NCBI RefSeq assembly: GCF_013141715.1
Contig: NZ_WHOA01000085.1
Coordinates: 124,001 to 188,000 of the forward strand
Source: Paenibacillus phytorum
GTDB lineage: Bacteria > Bacillota > Bacilli > Paenibacillales > NBRC-103111
DNA: 64,000 nucleotides
Direction of reading: 5' to 3'
Positions 9,079 to 17,767 of this stretch are shown here, piece by piece; position 1 is the first letter of the stretch; every line of letters begins with the position of its first letter. The translations under genes were made by a program, and so were the position numbers. The notes beneath the pieces are model-generated. The model was given only the letters and a program-made list of their open reading frames with translations, searched no databases and was not told the DNA's origin.

Positions 9079-9714
9079 TTGGGTCCTGACCAAACTAATC
9101 AGTTGGAACAAATCAGAAAATTACATGAAAGAATTTCAAGTACATCAATTGATTATTGGTTTAAAAATTCAAATATAAACACTTGGGAATTTTGGTTTAC
9201 TTTAGGGTTATTTATTATTCCTTTAATAGCCCTTTATTTCTTAATCGACAGAAGAAAGGCTCTGCTTATCGGTTTCTTTGGTTTTAATATTCATATGTGG
9301 TTCCACTATGCTGATATCTTTTGCGTAACAAACGGACTTGTGATTTATCCTTATAAGTTAATTCCTTTTCTGCCTGCAAGCGTTTCTCTTGATACGTCTT
9401 TCATTCCAGTGACTTTCATGTTGCTTTACCAATGGACTTTAAATAATCGTAGAAATTACTACCTATATGCTACAGCATACTCTTTCTTTCTTTCCTTTTT
9501 GTTTAAACCTGCTTTGGTAACATTTGGCTTATTCCGTTTATATAAAGGAATGAATTATTTTTACATCTTCCTAATTTTTTTGGGAGTCTCTTTTTTATCC
9601 AAATGGGTTACCAACCTATTCCTGCATTTTCAACAAGAACGCCAAAAAGAGCCAACATACGGACAAAAAATTTCAATAAAAAAACTATTCCTTAAAAAAG
9701 AAAAAGCTAAATAG
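9079..9714 (+). CDS. small multi-pass membrane protein, CBO0543-like
   Basis: 211 residues starting at a TTG with AAAGGAGG 8 bases upstream. Five or six hydrophobic segments (about residues 37-57, 62-84, 94-118, 125-150, 152-178) and a lysine-rich cytoplasmic tail. Composition and layout, including WEFWFTLGLFIIPLIAL and IHMWFHYADIF, recall the CBO0543 family of uncharacterised Bacillota membrane proteins. The stretch is AT-richer than its neighbours. It stands alone between the LysR gene and a strong terminator. No function can be assigned. Confidence 0.75.
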   Translation: MGPDQTNQLEQIRKLHERISSTSIDYWFKNSNINTWEFWFTLGLFIIPLIALYFLIDRRKALLIGFFGFNIHMWFHYADIFCVTNGLVIYPYKLIPFLPASVSLDTSFIPVTFMLLYQWTLNNRRNYYLYATAYSFFLSFLFKPALVTFGLFRLYKGMNYFYIFLIFLGVSFLSKWVTNLFLHFQQERQKEPTYGQKISIKKLFLKKEKAK

Positions 9715-9744
9715 CAGCCTTATGACATATATAACAGATACAAC

Positions 9745-9795
9745 AAGGATCACCCTTCGCTAATGAGCTGCTGCTCAGCGGAGAAGGTGATCCTT
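9745..9795. terminator. bidirectional intrinsic terminator between convergent genes
   Basis: AAGGATCACCCTTC (9745-9758) pairs with GAAGGTGATCCTT (9783-9795) with one bulge; T-runs flank the right side. It serves the membrane-protein gene (+) and the scrap gene at 9800-10087 (-). Confidence 0.85.
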
Positions 9796-9799
9796 TTTG

Positions 9800-10087
9800 T
9801 TATACTTGCCTTATTCCTTTTTCTTTCAGCAGTTTCATGTAAAATCCCCCCACGACGCTGCGATGCTGGAAATTCAGCTGCCGGGCTGTAATCGTATCCG
9901 TCCAATCAGAGAAAGCTACCCGGTCCGGGGTGTCGTTTATCATTTTCCATAACGGTTCCACTAGCTTAATAAAATCGTCCCGATCAGTCGCGAGCGAAGC
10001 TGACCATATGAGCCAATCCACTTTCGTATAAGTTTCCCGGCTATCCAGCGGAGTACCGTATTCATTCCTTTGCTTCTCTATCGTCAT
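9800..10087 (-). pseudogene. C-terminal fragment of a GtaA-like glutaminase (DUF4965/DUF1793 type)
   Basis: 95 residues that match only the end of the fungal/bacterial glutaminase A-like family: YTKVDWLIWSASLA, PDRVAFSDWTDT and HRSVVGGFYMKLL are the characteristic last blocks of proteins near 650-800 residues. The catalytic and N-terminal domains are missing. Its ATG overlaps the stop of the AraC gene (ATGA), so it could still be translated by coupling, but a stand-alone function is unlikely. I read it as what is left after a deletion that brought the AraC gene next to the glutaminase tail. Confidence 0.65.
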
Positions 10088-10956
10088 AGACCTTCTCTGT
10101 TCTCTTCTCGGAACTCCCGTGGTGATAGACCGTTTATCTTGCGGAATAGCTTCGAAAAATAATGCAAAGACGAAAATCCGTGTTTGTCTGCGATCTCGGT
10201 GATGTTCAGATTCGAAAAGAGGAGGTCGTCCTTCGCACGATTAATCCTAAATTGGATGACATACTGAGTTGGTGGCAATCCGGTTGCATGTTTGAACAAA
10301 TCAAAAAAGTAACCACGGCTTATGCGAAGCTCTCTATAATAGTTTTCCAAAGGCTGCAGATTGCCTTGTACCAGATCCTGATCCAATCGCTCGAGCAACT
10401 TGGACATACGGAGATTAGGGATATGCTCCTCTTTCAGGGCAAAAGTTAGAAAAAACTCAATAAACTGCTGGAAGCTGCTCTGAACCTTTAAGCTGCGAAC
10501 GTACGTCCGTTGGTTTGTATAGTGGTTTTCGGTATAAAACTTCTCAAAAAAATCCATCCACAGCCGCAGCTTCTCAACTTTCACATGCTCTGGTAATGAA
10601 TAAGGAAATGCAGGTCCGATCAGGGTAGAAACCAGTGTGGCTGTATCATAGCAGATCATGCTCGGGTGGGTGAACTCGGTCCTACGATCTATGTATGACC
10701 AATCGAAATAGCAACAGATGTGGACCATCGGGTCTTGGCTGTCGGCAACCCAATGATGGGGCTGCCCTGCTGGTATGTACACGAGAGAGCCGGCTACCGT
10801 TTCATACGTGCGACCGTTGGTGTGAATGACACCTCTTCCCTCGCTGATCAAATATAGGGAGGAGGCATAACAAATCCGATTGTTGCTAGCCTGTCCTTTG
10901 GAGAATGGGTACCGGGTTGCATAGTACACATAAGGATGTAAGTCGGCGAAATCCAT
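10084..10956 (-). CDS. AraC-family regulator with cupin sensor domain
   Basis: 290 residues. N-terminal cupin (about 15-105: SEGRGVIHTNGRTYETVAGSLVYIPAGQPHHW) and C-terminal AraC helix-turn-helix pair (about 190-288, ending LSPREFREE). The layout is that of RhaS/MelR-like sugar sensors. It is divergent from the PhyH-HEAT gene across a 144-base AT-rich gap that must hold both promoters, so it probably controls that gene. Its stop overlaps the start of the glutaminase scrap downstream. Confidence 0.9.
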   Translation of the reverse strand: MDFADLHPYVYYATRYPFSKGQASNNRICYASSLYLISEGRGVIHTNGRTYETVAGSLVYIPAGQPHHWVADSQDPMVHICCYFDWSYIDRRTEFTHPSMICYDTATLVSTLIGPAFPYSLPEHVKVEKLRLWMDFFEKFYTENHYTNQRTYVRSLKVQSSFQQFIEFFLTFALKEEHIPNLRMSKLLERLDQDLVQGNLQPLENYYRELRISRGYFFDLFKHATGLPPTQYVIQFRINRAKDDLLFSNLNITEIADKHGFSSLHYFSKLFRKINGLSPREFREENREGL

Positions 10957-11100
10957 CCATGATCACCACCTTATTCGAAAAAAATTAAAATGTAATTGAT
11001 ATGACGATTGTACAAATAATTGACGATTTTGCAAATACAAAATAAACCGAATACTGTAGTATTTCTAAGTAAGGACGAAGATTTCTAAGGAGGATTTAAC

Positions 11101-12678
11101 ATGTTAGATACCAAGTATTTGTTGACAGATGAGCAAATGATGCAATTTATTACCAAAGGATATCTTGTACTTCAGAACGACATGCCTCATCAACTTCATT
11201 TGAGCATCATGAACCAGATCAATCATGTTATGCATAATGAAGGCAACCCCGGCAACAACATTCTGCCACGTGTTCCGGACATTCAGCAGCTGTTCGATAC
11301 GCCGATCGTCAAGGGAGCCTTAAGCAGTGTACTTGGTTCAGACTATTACATGCATCCACATCGCCACTGTCATTACAACCAACCGGGAAATCAGACGCCT
11401 GGTGGCGGAAAATGGCACAAAGACGGCTATTGGTCTTCCATGCGCAGCCATCGACCGTGGTGGGCGATGATTTTCTATTACACCCACGATATTACCGAAG
11501 ATTTAGGGCCTACTGCGATCATGCCAGGCACCCAATACTACGAAAAATTTCTCGGCGACCAAGGTGAGACGCTGCTGCCTACAGGCAAGGCGGGTACTAT
11601 GGTACTCGTGCATTTCGACTTGTGGCATAGAGCTTCGCTTAATGTATCAGAACTAGATCGTTATATGCTTAAATTTCAATTTCTCAGATTGAGCGCACCG
11701 GAGTTTCCGAGCTGGAATCATCAAAGCAGGGAGATGATTGTGCCGGAAGGAACACCCGCTACTCATTTGAATTTATGGCAAGACGTATGGGATTGGTTAC
11801 TCGGAGAACCTACGACAAAGCAGGTTGGCACGACAACGACCGAGGAGCGATTGTTGGCATTACGACAAGAGCTTGAGTCAGAGAACCCGACCGAACGCGG
11901 GCGGGCAGCGGACGAATTGGGACGCATCGGAGCAGAAGCAGCTTCTTGTGCTCCCTCGCTAGCGCTTTTATTAAACGATCAAGTGGAAACGACCGCTTTG
12001 AATGCAGCCTATGCGCTTGGGCAACTTGGAACTCAAGGGATCGACATGCTGATCAAGCAAATAACGGAGGGGTCGAGCATGACAGCAGAACGGGCCGCAT
12101 ATGGCTTGCAAGGAGCTGGCATTGAGGCGATTCCCGAGCTTCTCCGTGTTTTGAAGCATGAGGATGAGAAGCGAAGAGCTTTGGCGGTTTTCGTGCTCGG
12201 GATGATAGGATCTGCCGAAGATGAAGTGGTGCCGTCGCTTATCTCAAGCTTGCAGGATCAGAGCGAATGGGTTCGCAGGAATGCGGTTGAATCATTAGGT
12301 ATGCTCAAGAATGCTGGTGAACAGGTTGTTTCGGCATTAGCGAAAGTATTGAAGGATTCTCTACGATGCAAAACTGACGATGCTTCAGAATCAAATCATA
12401 CGGATTCGAAAAAGTCGTATGTAGGCGATCAGACATACATTACCAATAAAGTCGGATATACTGCAGCACTTTCACTGCTGCGCACTGGTAAGACTGGCGA
12501 CGTGAAAGATGCTGTCCACTCCTTGGAGCAAGCGCTTTACAGCAAGGACCGTTACGTTAGAGCTTATGCTGCGGAAACACTCACCCATCTGCGAACGGAG
12601 GAAGCGGTCGATATCTTGATTCGATATTACCGCACTTCCCGCTGGTGTCCGGATACAAGTAAAGTCAGTACTTTTTAA
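11101..12678 (+). CDS. PhyH-type Fe(II)/2-oxoglutarate dioxygenase fused to HEAT repeats
   Basis: 525 residues with AAGGAGGA upstream of the ATG. Residues 1-235 are a phytanoyl-CoA dioxygenase-like domain: H106-K-D108 as the iron facial dyad in KWHKDGYW, distal His176 in HFDLWHRAS, GPTAIMPGTQ in the core, and aromatic residues (RPWW) near the active site. Residues about 245-520 are four to six HEAT/PBS-lyase-like repeats (ERGRAADELGRIG, TALNAAYALGQLG, KRRALAVFVLGMIG, VRRNAVESLGMLK, VRAYAAETLTHL). PhyH enzymes hydroxylate small molecules or lipids using 2-oxoglutarate; HEAT repeats usually bind partners, so the fusion suggests the enzyme is tethered to, or acts on, a protein-bound or large substrate. 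Substrate unknown. Confidence 0.85.
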   Translation: MLDTKYLLTDEQMMQFITKGYLVLQNDMPHQLHLSIMNQINHVMHNEGNPGNNILPRVPDIQQLFDTPIVKGALSSVLGSDYYMHPHRHCHYNQPGNQTPGGGKWHKDGYWSSMRSHRPWWAMIFYYTHDITEDLGPTAIMPGTQYYEKFLGDQGETLLPTGKAGTMVLVHFDLWHRASLNVSELDRYMLKFQFLRLSAPEFPSWNHQSREMIVPEGTPATHLNLWQDVWDWLLGEPTTKQVGTTTTEERLLALRQELESENPTERGRAADELGRIGAEAASCAPSLALLLNDQVETTALNAAYALGQLGTQGIDMLIKQITEGSSMTAERAAYGLQGAGIEAIPELLRVLKHEDEKRRALAVFVLGMIGSAEDEVVPSLISSLQDQSEWVRRNAVESLGMLKNAGEQVVSALAKVLKDSLRCKTDDASESNHTDSKKSYVGDQTYITNKVGYTAALSLLRTGKTGDVKDAVHSLEQALYSKDRYVRAYAAETLTHLRTEEAVDILIRYYRTSRWCPDTSKVSTF

Positions 12679-12709
12679 GGTACGCCATAATAACTCAGCA
12701 CGAACGCTA

Positions 12710-13179
12710 GGCTGTCCTATACGTAGGTAATGAACTGTGACCCCTTTTGAGGACACATAAAAGAAAAACCTTTTCGTTCAGCAACTTCGATGGGCTACAG
12801 TGATTACCAATGTTGTAATTTCTACAACAATTCACATGTCTAAAGGCTATTTTGCGAGTAAAAGTTGTAGTTTGTGCAACATTTCGAACCCATTTTTCGC
12901 GAAATAGCCTGTAAGGGGCTAAATTGTTGTACATTATGCAACATCGAAGGGATAGAGGTGAGATCTAGGCAGAATTGTTGCACTTCCTACAACATCATTC
13001 GACCGATTCATTCTTTCACTCATTCACACCTTATTTCCCCCTACTCCAACCATTTCACACATGTAAGCCTCAACCTTCCTTATTCATTGATTAATAACGT
13101 AAAAAGACCCGAGAGAAGTCACTTTTTTCAAAGTGTCCATCTTTCGGGTCATAGTTCATAAATTTACTTAAGGACAGCC
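12710..13179. mobile_element. 470-bp non-coding element with homologous inverted ends (MITE- or IS-remnant-like)
   Basis: The left end (GGCTGTCCT... from 12710) and right end (...AGGACAGCC to 13179) are inverted copies over about 50 bases. Read inward-to-outward they share GTGTCC, GGGTCA-AGTTCAT and the terminal GGACAGCC. Nothing between them encodes a transposase or any convincing protein. No clear target-site duplication is visible. The interior holds a cluster of 19-bp palindromes listed separately. It looks like a non-autonomous transposable element or a hollowed-out insertion sequence; the family is not identified. It occupies most of the 645-base gap 12679-13323. Confidence 0.55.
12811..12994. 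repeat. cluster of four 19-bp palindromes, consensus TGTTGYA-N5-TRCAACA
   Basis: Units at 12811-12829, 12863-12881, 12925-12943 and 12976-12994, starts 52, 62 and 51 bases apart. Each is a near-perfect inverted repeat, e.g. TGTTGTAATTTCTACAACA. The DNA between units 1-2 and 2-3 is also related in inverted orientation (AGGCTATTTTGCG against CGCGAAATAGCCT), so the array is built of alternating inverted copies. Confidence 0.7.
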
Positions 13180-13238
13180 CTTTAAGTTCATTTGACCTTA
13201 TGCAACATTCGAATCGTATTCAGCATGAAAATGAATAC

Positions 13239-13320
13239 TTCCATTGGAAATTTTCCAATGGAATTGGCTTCAAGGTTGTTAATTCCCTACTTCCACTGGA
13301 TTTCATCCAATGGAAGTAGC
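13239..13320 (-). terminator. two adjacent hairpins downstream of the mutarotase-like gene
   Basis: Stem 1: TTCCATTGGAAA / TTTCCAATGGAA (13239-13263). Stem 2: CTACTTCCA-c-TGGA / TCCA-a-TGGAAGTAG (13288-13320). Both carry the same core CCATTGGA. They end a few bases past the stop of the minus-strand gene at 13324 and probably work as its terminator or as mRNA-end protection; T-runs are poor. The gene-free gap 12679-13323 holds only these and the inverted-end element. Confidence 0.5.
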
Positions 13321-13323
13321 CCA

Positions 13324-14262
13324 CTAATTTATTAATACTTCGATAAACCACCTGTACTCCCCGTTAGCTTCGACAATGGCCGCTTCGTTTTGTCGTATCG
13401 CATGGGCAAGATCATCCATCTTTCCTGTCGCAGGCTCGATTGCAAAATGATAATGGCCGCCATATCCACCATAATTAGCCCAAATTGCTAGATAAGGCAC
13501 TTGTTCCGGAGGGAACCGGATCGTTACCGCTTCGCCTGTCGCAGGATCACTAAGCTGGGCCCAGCCATGCTTAACCTTATTTGCGAAATAGTATTTTTCC
13601 GCAAATTCCCCTTCCGCTGTTTCGATCATACTAAGATCTACGCGACCGTTTTCCGTTCGAATGAGAGGCCAGGGTTTCCTGTCCTGAAAGACGCCAAGAC
13701 GTTGCCGTTCAGAATAAGAGACTTCAATTTCTATCATGTCGTTCGGAACGTTCAATATCATACCTTCTCGGACTTGAAATAATGGATGAGCTGCCCAAAG
13801 AAAGGAAAATGGTGATAAGGAAAGATTCTTCAAGTTATAATCGATACGCAAGGTATCTTCAGCAGCAAAAGAATACACCTTTTCCAACGTATACGGAAAA
13901 TGCACACCATTCACTCGGCAATATAGCTCATCTCCCACACATTGACTGCTCCATTCCGAGGACCATACTTCCCCATGGTCTGGAATCATCTGGTTCTGCC
14001 ACGGTTTTTCCGGATAGAAGCACTTATTAATGCTTGGAAACATTTCATCCCATCCGCTCTCGTCTCCAGTCGCAAAGGATGAGCCAAAGCCTGTGTTTCC
14101 AAGCGGTTTACCGCTTCTCCAGAGCCACTCTCGGTTTGTCTTTCGATTCACTAGTGAGGCTACCTTACTGCCGAGACTTGGAATCACGCTTAACGAGATG
14201 CTGTTTGTTTGTCCAACCCAAGTTAAATAGCCTTCACTTTCGATTTGTGTCCAACTTCCCAA
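13324..14262 (-). CDS. aldose-1-epimerase-like (galactose mutarotase fold) protein, copy 1
   Basis: 312 residues. Features of the mutarotase-like beta-sandwich: SVIPSLGSKVASL at the start, ESGWDEMFPSIN near 67 and IPDHGEVWS near 93, where the His and Asp residues match those used by aldose-1-epimerases. These enzymes interconvert alpha and beta forms of sugars. It follows the DUF5107/TPR gene by 22 bases on the same strand and is surely co-transcribed. A diverged paralogue lies at 22751-23719 in the same relative place. Which sugar it binds is unknown; some members of this fold are binding proteins. Confidence 0.8.
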   Translation of the reverse strand: MGSWTQIESEGYLTWVGQTNSISLSVIPSLGSKVASLVNRKTNREWLWRSGKPLGNTGFGSSFATGDESGWDEMFPSINKCFYPEKPWQNQMIPDHGEVWSSEWSSQCVGDELYCRVNGVHFPYTLEKVYSFAAEDTLRIDYNLKNLSLSPFSFLWAAHPLFQVREGMILNVPNDMIEIEVSYSERQRLGVFQDRKPWPLIRTENGRVDLSMIETAEGEFAEKYYFANKVKHGWAQLSDPATGEAVTIRFPPEQVPYLAIWANYGGYGGHYHFAIEPATGKMDDLAHAIRQNEAAIVEANGEYRWFIEVLIN

Positions 14263-14284
14263 GTCTACCCCTCACTTCACCTGC

Positions 14285-17200
14285 TTATTTGCACAAACGG
14301 AGGTGCGTACATGCCCCTTGGTGATTTTTATCTAAACGAAGCACTTCTTCCAACTGCAATTTGGCTTGTTCAAGCTTGCCGATTCCTATGAAACCGAGCG
14401 CCATCATGTAGTTGCAGTGGATTTCGTTACGCATGTTTAGATCGTCCTCGAACACAAGGAAATCCGGCAGCGAGACAGCGAAATAATCGAATTTCACTTG
14501 ATCGAAAATATGCTTTTCAGCATAGTCAATGAGTTTGTTGAATCGGCGCTTAGCCTCTTTTTCATTTAGCAGCTTCAACCATGCCAAGCCTTGATAAAAA
14601 ATCATATCCGGCGGCTGATCATTGTAGTACATCGCACTGGCAGGCTCATCCAAACCTAAGGACGCCTTCTCAAAAAACGCAATCGCGTTATCCGTCATGT
14701 TCAAACCTTCAAAAGCACAGCCTAAATAGTAAAAGATTTGGTTATCTTGCGCGCCGGCAAGCTTTCCTTCACCGAGGTTTTCAGGAAAATGAAGCGCTTT
14801 TTGCAAAAGTTCAAGCGCTTGCTTGTATTGAGCTTCATCTAATGCGCATTTGGCCAACTCTACATGTGAATAAATGTACTGGCCGGTTACCTTACCCTCC
14901 CCGCCTTCCCAGGGATGAAACTTACGATTGGCCAGAGCCTCTGCAGCCTGCTCGTGTTTGCCTTGAGCATTGAGCAGTGTAACGTATTCCAAATAGAGAT
15001 CGTCGCGCTGAACGACTAAAGCCTTGTGCTTTTCAAGTTTTTCAAAACGATTCTCCGGCGAGTAACTCAGCTTTTTGTAAAGCTGATCAAGCTCATAAAA
15101 CACCCTTGCATCATTCTGCTGGCATTCAAACGCTGTTTCCAAGGACACAAGCGCTGCTTGAGCGTTACCGCGTTTATTGAAATAGGCCAGTGCTAAGTTG
15201 CGGTGAACGGTTGCGAAATCGCCGCGAATATCTCGGGACGATTCCCAATGGCAGATTGCATCCTCGTAGCGTCTTTTGTCATACAGCAAGTTACCAAGAT
15301 AGTAATGCGCTTTATCGTCATTGTCATTGAAGGCAATGGCGCTTTCCAAAATAAGCAAGTCGAACCAACTGTTTGGGAAGCAATAATCCGGCGCCGCTGC
15401 ATTTCCTTGTTGCCGATGTTTCGCTGCGACTTCCGGGTAGCCCGCTTTCTCATGTAAGTAACCAAGTGTGTAGTGCAGCATCGGGTATGCATCCATGCTC
15501 TCGTTCTGAACGATTCGATTCATCACTTCAATCGCCTCGGCATATAAACCGCACCCGGCATAGTCCGATACGAGGTTCAAGTAATTATGAGCATCGCCGC
15601 GCATGAGCAGGACTAACTCTCCAAGCACACGATCGGCGCTTTCTTGATCACCTAGGGCTAAATTCACTAGATAGCATTCGTTATATGCTCCAAAATCAGC
15701 AATATCAAGCTTAATTGTTTCTTGGGCAAAAGCGAGCGCGTCCTCGATGAATCCTAATTTGCGCAGCAACACCGTTTTCAAGTGACGTGCCTTATAGTTA
15801 TGCGCATTGCGGATGAGTGAACGCTCGACCAATTCTAGCGCCTCTTCATAAGTTCCTTTCTCGCAGGCGATCTGAGCGAGCGAGAAGTAGCCGCTGTCCT
15901 GCCAAGCTGCAGACCAGACCGCTTTATAAAAGGCAGCGAACGCTTCATCCAAACGACCCTGCAGTTTTAGAGATACACCCAACTGGTAGTAGGCTTCGCT
16001 GTCGTACGGATTCGGGTTACGCCACGTAAGCGACTTCACCGCCGTGCGGAAATGTCCTTCGGCCTCGCGGAACAAACAGCGGCGGAGCAGCAGCGTTCCA
16101 TACGCGACATTGATTCGGATATCGTTCGGATCGCGCTTGAGCCCCTCCAAATAATAATCGTCCGGCTCGAACGTTGCATGGCGGTATTGTTCCAGGTGCA
16201 GTCCAGCCAAATATAGCTGCTCGTTCGTAATCAGCTCCTGCGGTTCTTGAAGCGGCTTGGCCGCATCTGGCACCTGTTCAATCGAAGGTTTAATTGGACG
16301 ATAGGATACGAGCAAATTGCCTTTTTGATCCCAAACTTGCACCAACAAATCATGCGGTTTATGTGCTTCATCAAGTATAATCACCGATTTATACGTTGAG
16401 ACTGGTGATAATTCAAGCTTTTCCTTTAAATAGGTGCGCTTACGGCTTTTTAGCTCCACAACAGCATCCGGGAAAACCGAAGTTGCATAAACATGGACAA
16501 CAGCTTCACGGGTTGCTTCGTCGATTTCAAGGTTAACTGCGGCATCGATTGTAGCATTTTTGACGACCCCAATATTTTTGTAAGGCATGAAGTACTGCTT
16601 AAAGGATTTCTCTTCATAGGGCTGCAGCCAAGTAAAATCGGGTTGATTGTCGGTATAAACACCGGTCATCAATTCGATATAAGGCCCGTCTTCGTCGGTC
16701 AGATTGCGGTCCCATGCTTGCCCGAATTCACCGTTCCCCCACGTCCACTGCTTCTTCCCTGGGGAAATATGGTGGTTAGCGACGTGCAAAAGCCCTGCCT
16801 GTACGCCGTGATCATAACCCCCGACGAAGTTGTAATCGGATTTGTACGCCATATAAGAAGTTGGAACTGGAATGTTCTTGTACCGCGAGATATCAACGCC
16901 GGCGGAATAGTCCATTTTGTAGTACGTGCCGGTTGCAATCGGGAATCGGGACACATCCCGCTTGCCGTGATCGAATACAGCAGTCACATCCTGCGGAAAT
17001 ACGGATTGCGTGTGTTCGTTAACGGCAACCGCGGGATTCGCCCACCACAGGAAGGTTTGCGGTTCTGGCGTACGGTTGTAAAGCTGCGCCGAGATTTCCA
17101 AGTACGCCTTACCTGGATACAACGTAAAACCGGCGGTTACCTTCGTGCCGTACATGCGATCAATTTCGCTCACCCACGCCGTTGCGCTGCCATCCTCGTT

Positions 17201-17650
17201 CACCGTGAAGCGATATTCTACGGGGCCGAATGTGTTGGGACGATGATGCTGCGGCCAGTTGAACTCGATACCTCCTGAGATCCACGGTCCGGCGAGGCCA
17301 ACAAGCGCAGGCTTGATCACTCTATTGTAATAAACGAAATCGTAATGATTCGTTTTGTCCAGCGCGCGATAGATCCGTCCTCCGAGCTCCGGCATCATTT
17401 CAATTCGAACATATTCGTTTTCAAGAATAACAAGTCGATAGCTTTTCATCACTTTCTCGTCTTCTATTTTATCAATGACAGGATGCGGATAGACGCGGCC
17501 GGAGCTGCCTTGATATACTCGTTTTTCCAAGAACATTGGATTTGGATTGGGTACTCCGATTCCGTAAGTAGGAATTTCAACTGCTTCTTCCCATACTCGA
17601 ACCGCTTGAACGTTATGCTGAGCCATTGAATCTGTCTTATCATTCCTCAT
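14285..17650 (-). CDS. DUF5107 / tetratricopeptide-repeat giant protein, copy 1
   Basis: 1121 residues with GGAGGTCATCC before the ATG. Residues about 20-370 are the DUF5107 domain, a mutarotase-like sandwich (ENEYVRIEMMPELGGRIYRA, WISGGIEFNWPQHHRP, FLWWANPAV). Residues about 480-1100 are many TPR-type helical repeats (for example YLGCAFEGLNMTDNAIAFFEKAS) involved in protein contacts or oligomers. No signal peptide or membrane segment is seen, so it is cytosolic. The family often occurs with sugar catabolic genes; no biochemical role can be stated from sequence. A paralogue lies at 23710-27042. It heads an operon with the mutarotase-like gene and is divergent from an AraC gene. Confidence 0.85.
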   Translation of the reverse strand: MRNDKTDSMAQHNVQAVRVWEEAVEIPTYGIGVPNPNPMFLEKRVYQGSSGRVYPHPVIDKIEDEKVMKSYRLVILENEYVRIEMMPELGGRIYRALDKTNHYDFVYYNRVIKPALVGLAGPWISGGIEFNWPQHHRPNTFGPVEYRFTVNEDGSATAWVSEIDRMYGTKVTAGFTLYPGKAYLEISAQLYNRTPEPQTFLWWANPAVAVNEHTQSVFPQDVTAVFDHGKRDVSRFPIATGTYYKMDYSAGVDISRYKNIPVPTSYMAYKSDYNFVGGYDHGVQAGLLHVANHHISPGKKQWTWGNGEFGQAWDRNLTDEDGPYIELMTGVYTDNQPDFTWLQPYEEKSFKQYFMPYKNIGVVKNATIDAAVNLEIDEATREAVVHVYATSVFPDAVVELKSRKRTYLKEKLELSPVSTYKSVIILDEAHKPHDLLVQVWDQKGNLLVSYRPIKPSIEQVPDAAKPLQEPQELITNEQLYLAGLHLEQYRHATFEPDDYYLEGLKRDPNDIRINVAYGTLLLRRCLFREAEGHFRTAVKSLTWRNPNPYDSEAYYQLGVSLKLQGRLDEAFAAFYKAVWSAAWQDSGYFSLAQIACEKGTYEEALELVERSLIRNAHNYKARHLKTVLLRKLGFIEDALAFAQETIKLDIADFGAYNECYLVNLALGDQESADRVLGELVLLMRGDAHNYLNLVSDYAGCGLYAEAIEVMNRIVQNESMDAYPMLHYTLGYLHEKAGYPEVAAKHRQQGNAAAPDYCFPNSWFDLLILESAIAFNDNDDKAHYYLGNLLYDKRRYEDAICHWESSRDIRGDFATVHRNLALAYFNKRGNAQAALVSLETAFECQQNDARVFYELDQLYKKLSYSPENRFEKLEKHKALVVQRDDLYLEYVTLLNAQGKHEQAAEALANRKFHPWEGGEGKVTGQYIYSHVELAKCALDEAQYKQALELLQKALHFPENLGEGKLAGAQDNQIFYYLGCAFEGLNMTDNAIAFFEKASLGLDEPASAMYYNDQPPDMIFYQGLAWLKLLNEKEAKRRFNKLIDYAEKHIFDQVKFDYFAVSLPDFLVFEDDLNMRNEIHCNYMMALGFIGIGKLEQAKLQLEEVLRLDKNHQGACTHLRLCK

Positions 17651-17703
17651 TGGATGACCTCCTGCTAGATTATATATCTAATTTACTTCTAGGAGTTTGT
17701 TCT

Positions 17704-17746
17704 GCCAATTGACGAAATGCGGTTTATGATGGATGATATTCTTATT
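17704..17746 (+). promoter_or_regulatory. promoter region shared by both divergent AraC copies (copy 1)
   Basis: GCCAATTGACGAAATGC followed by ATGGATGATATTCTTATT is nearly identical to 27096-27138 in front of the other AraC copy. It offers TTGACG-17 bp-GATGAT as promoter for the AraC gene. Conservation beyond the promoter boxes suggests a shared operator. Confidence 0.5.
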
Positions 17747-17767
17747 TCAACTAGAGGTGTGAGATTT

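Noticed and set aside
12811-12994. CRISPR-like regularly spaced repeats
   Set aside because: The units are short palindromes with unequal spacing, the spacers are related to one another in inverted orientation, and no cas gene is in the window.
12874-13161. 95-codon open frame within the inverted-end element
   Set aside because: Its sequence is made of the palindromic repeats and low-complexity Ser/His runs, with no ribosome binding site.
16493-17278. 261-codon open frame on the plus strand
   Set aside because: It lies wholly antisense inside the DUF5107 gene, has no ribosome binding site and no family resemblance; it is a shadow of a codon-biased gene.
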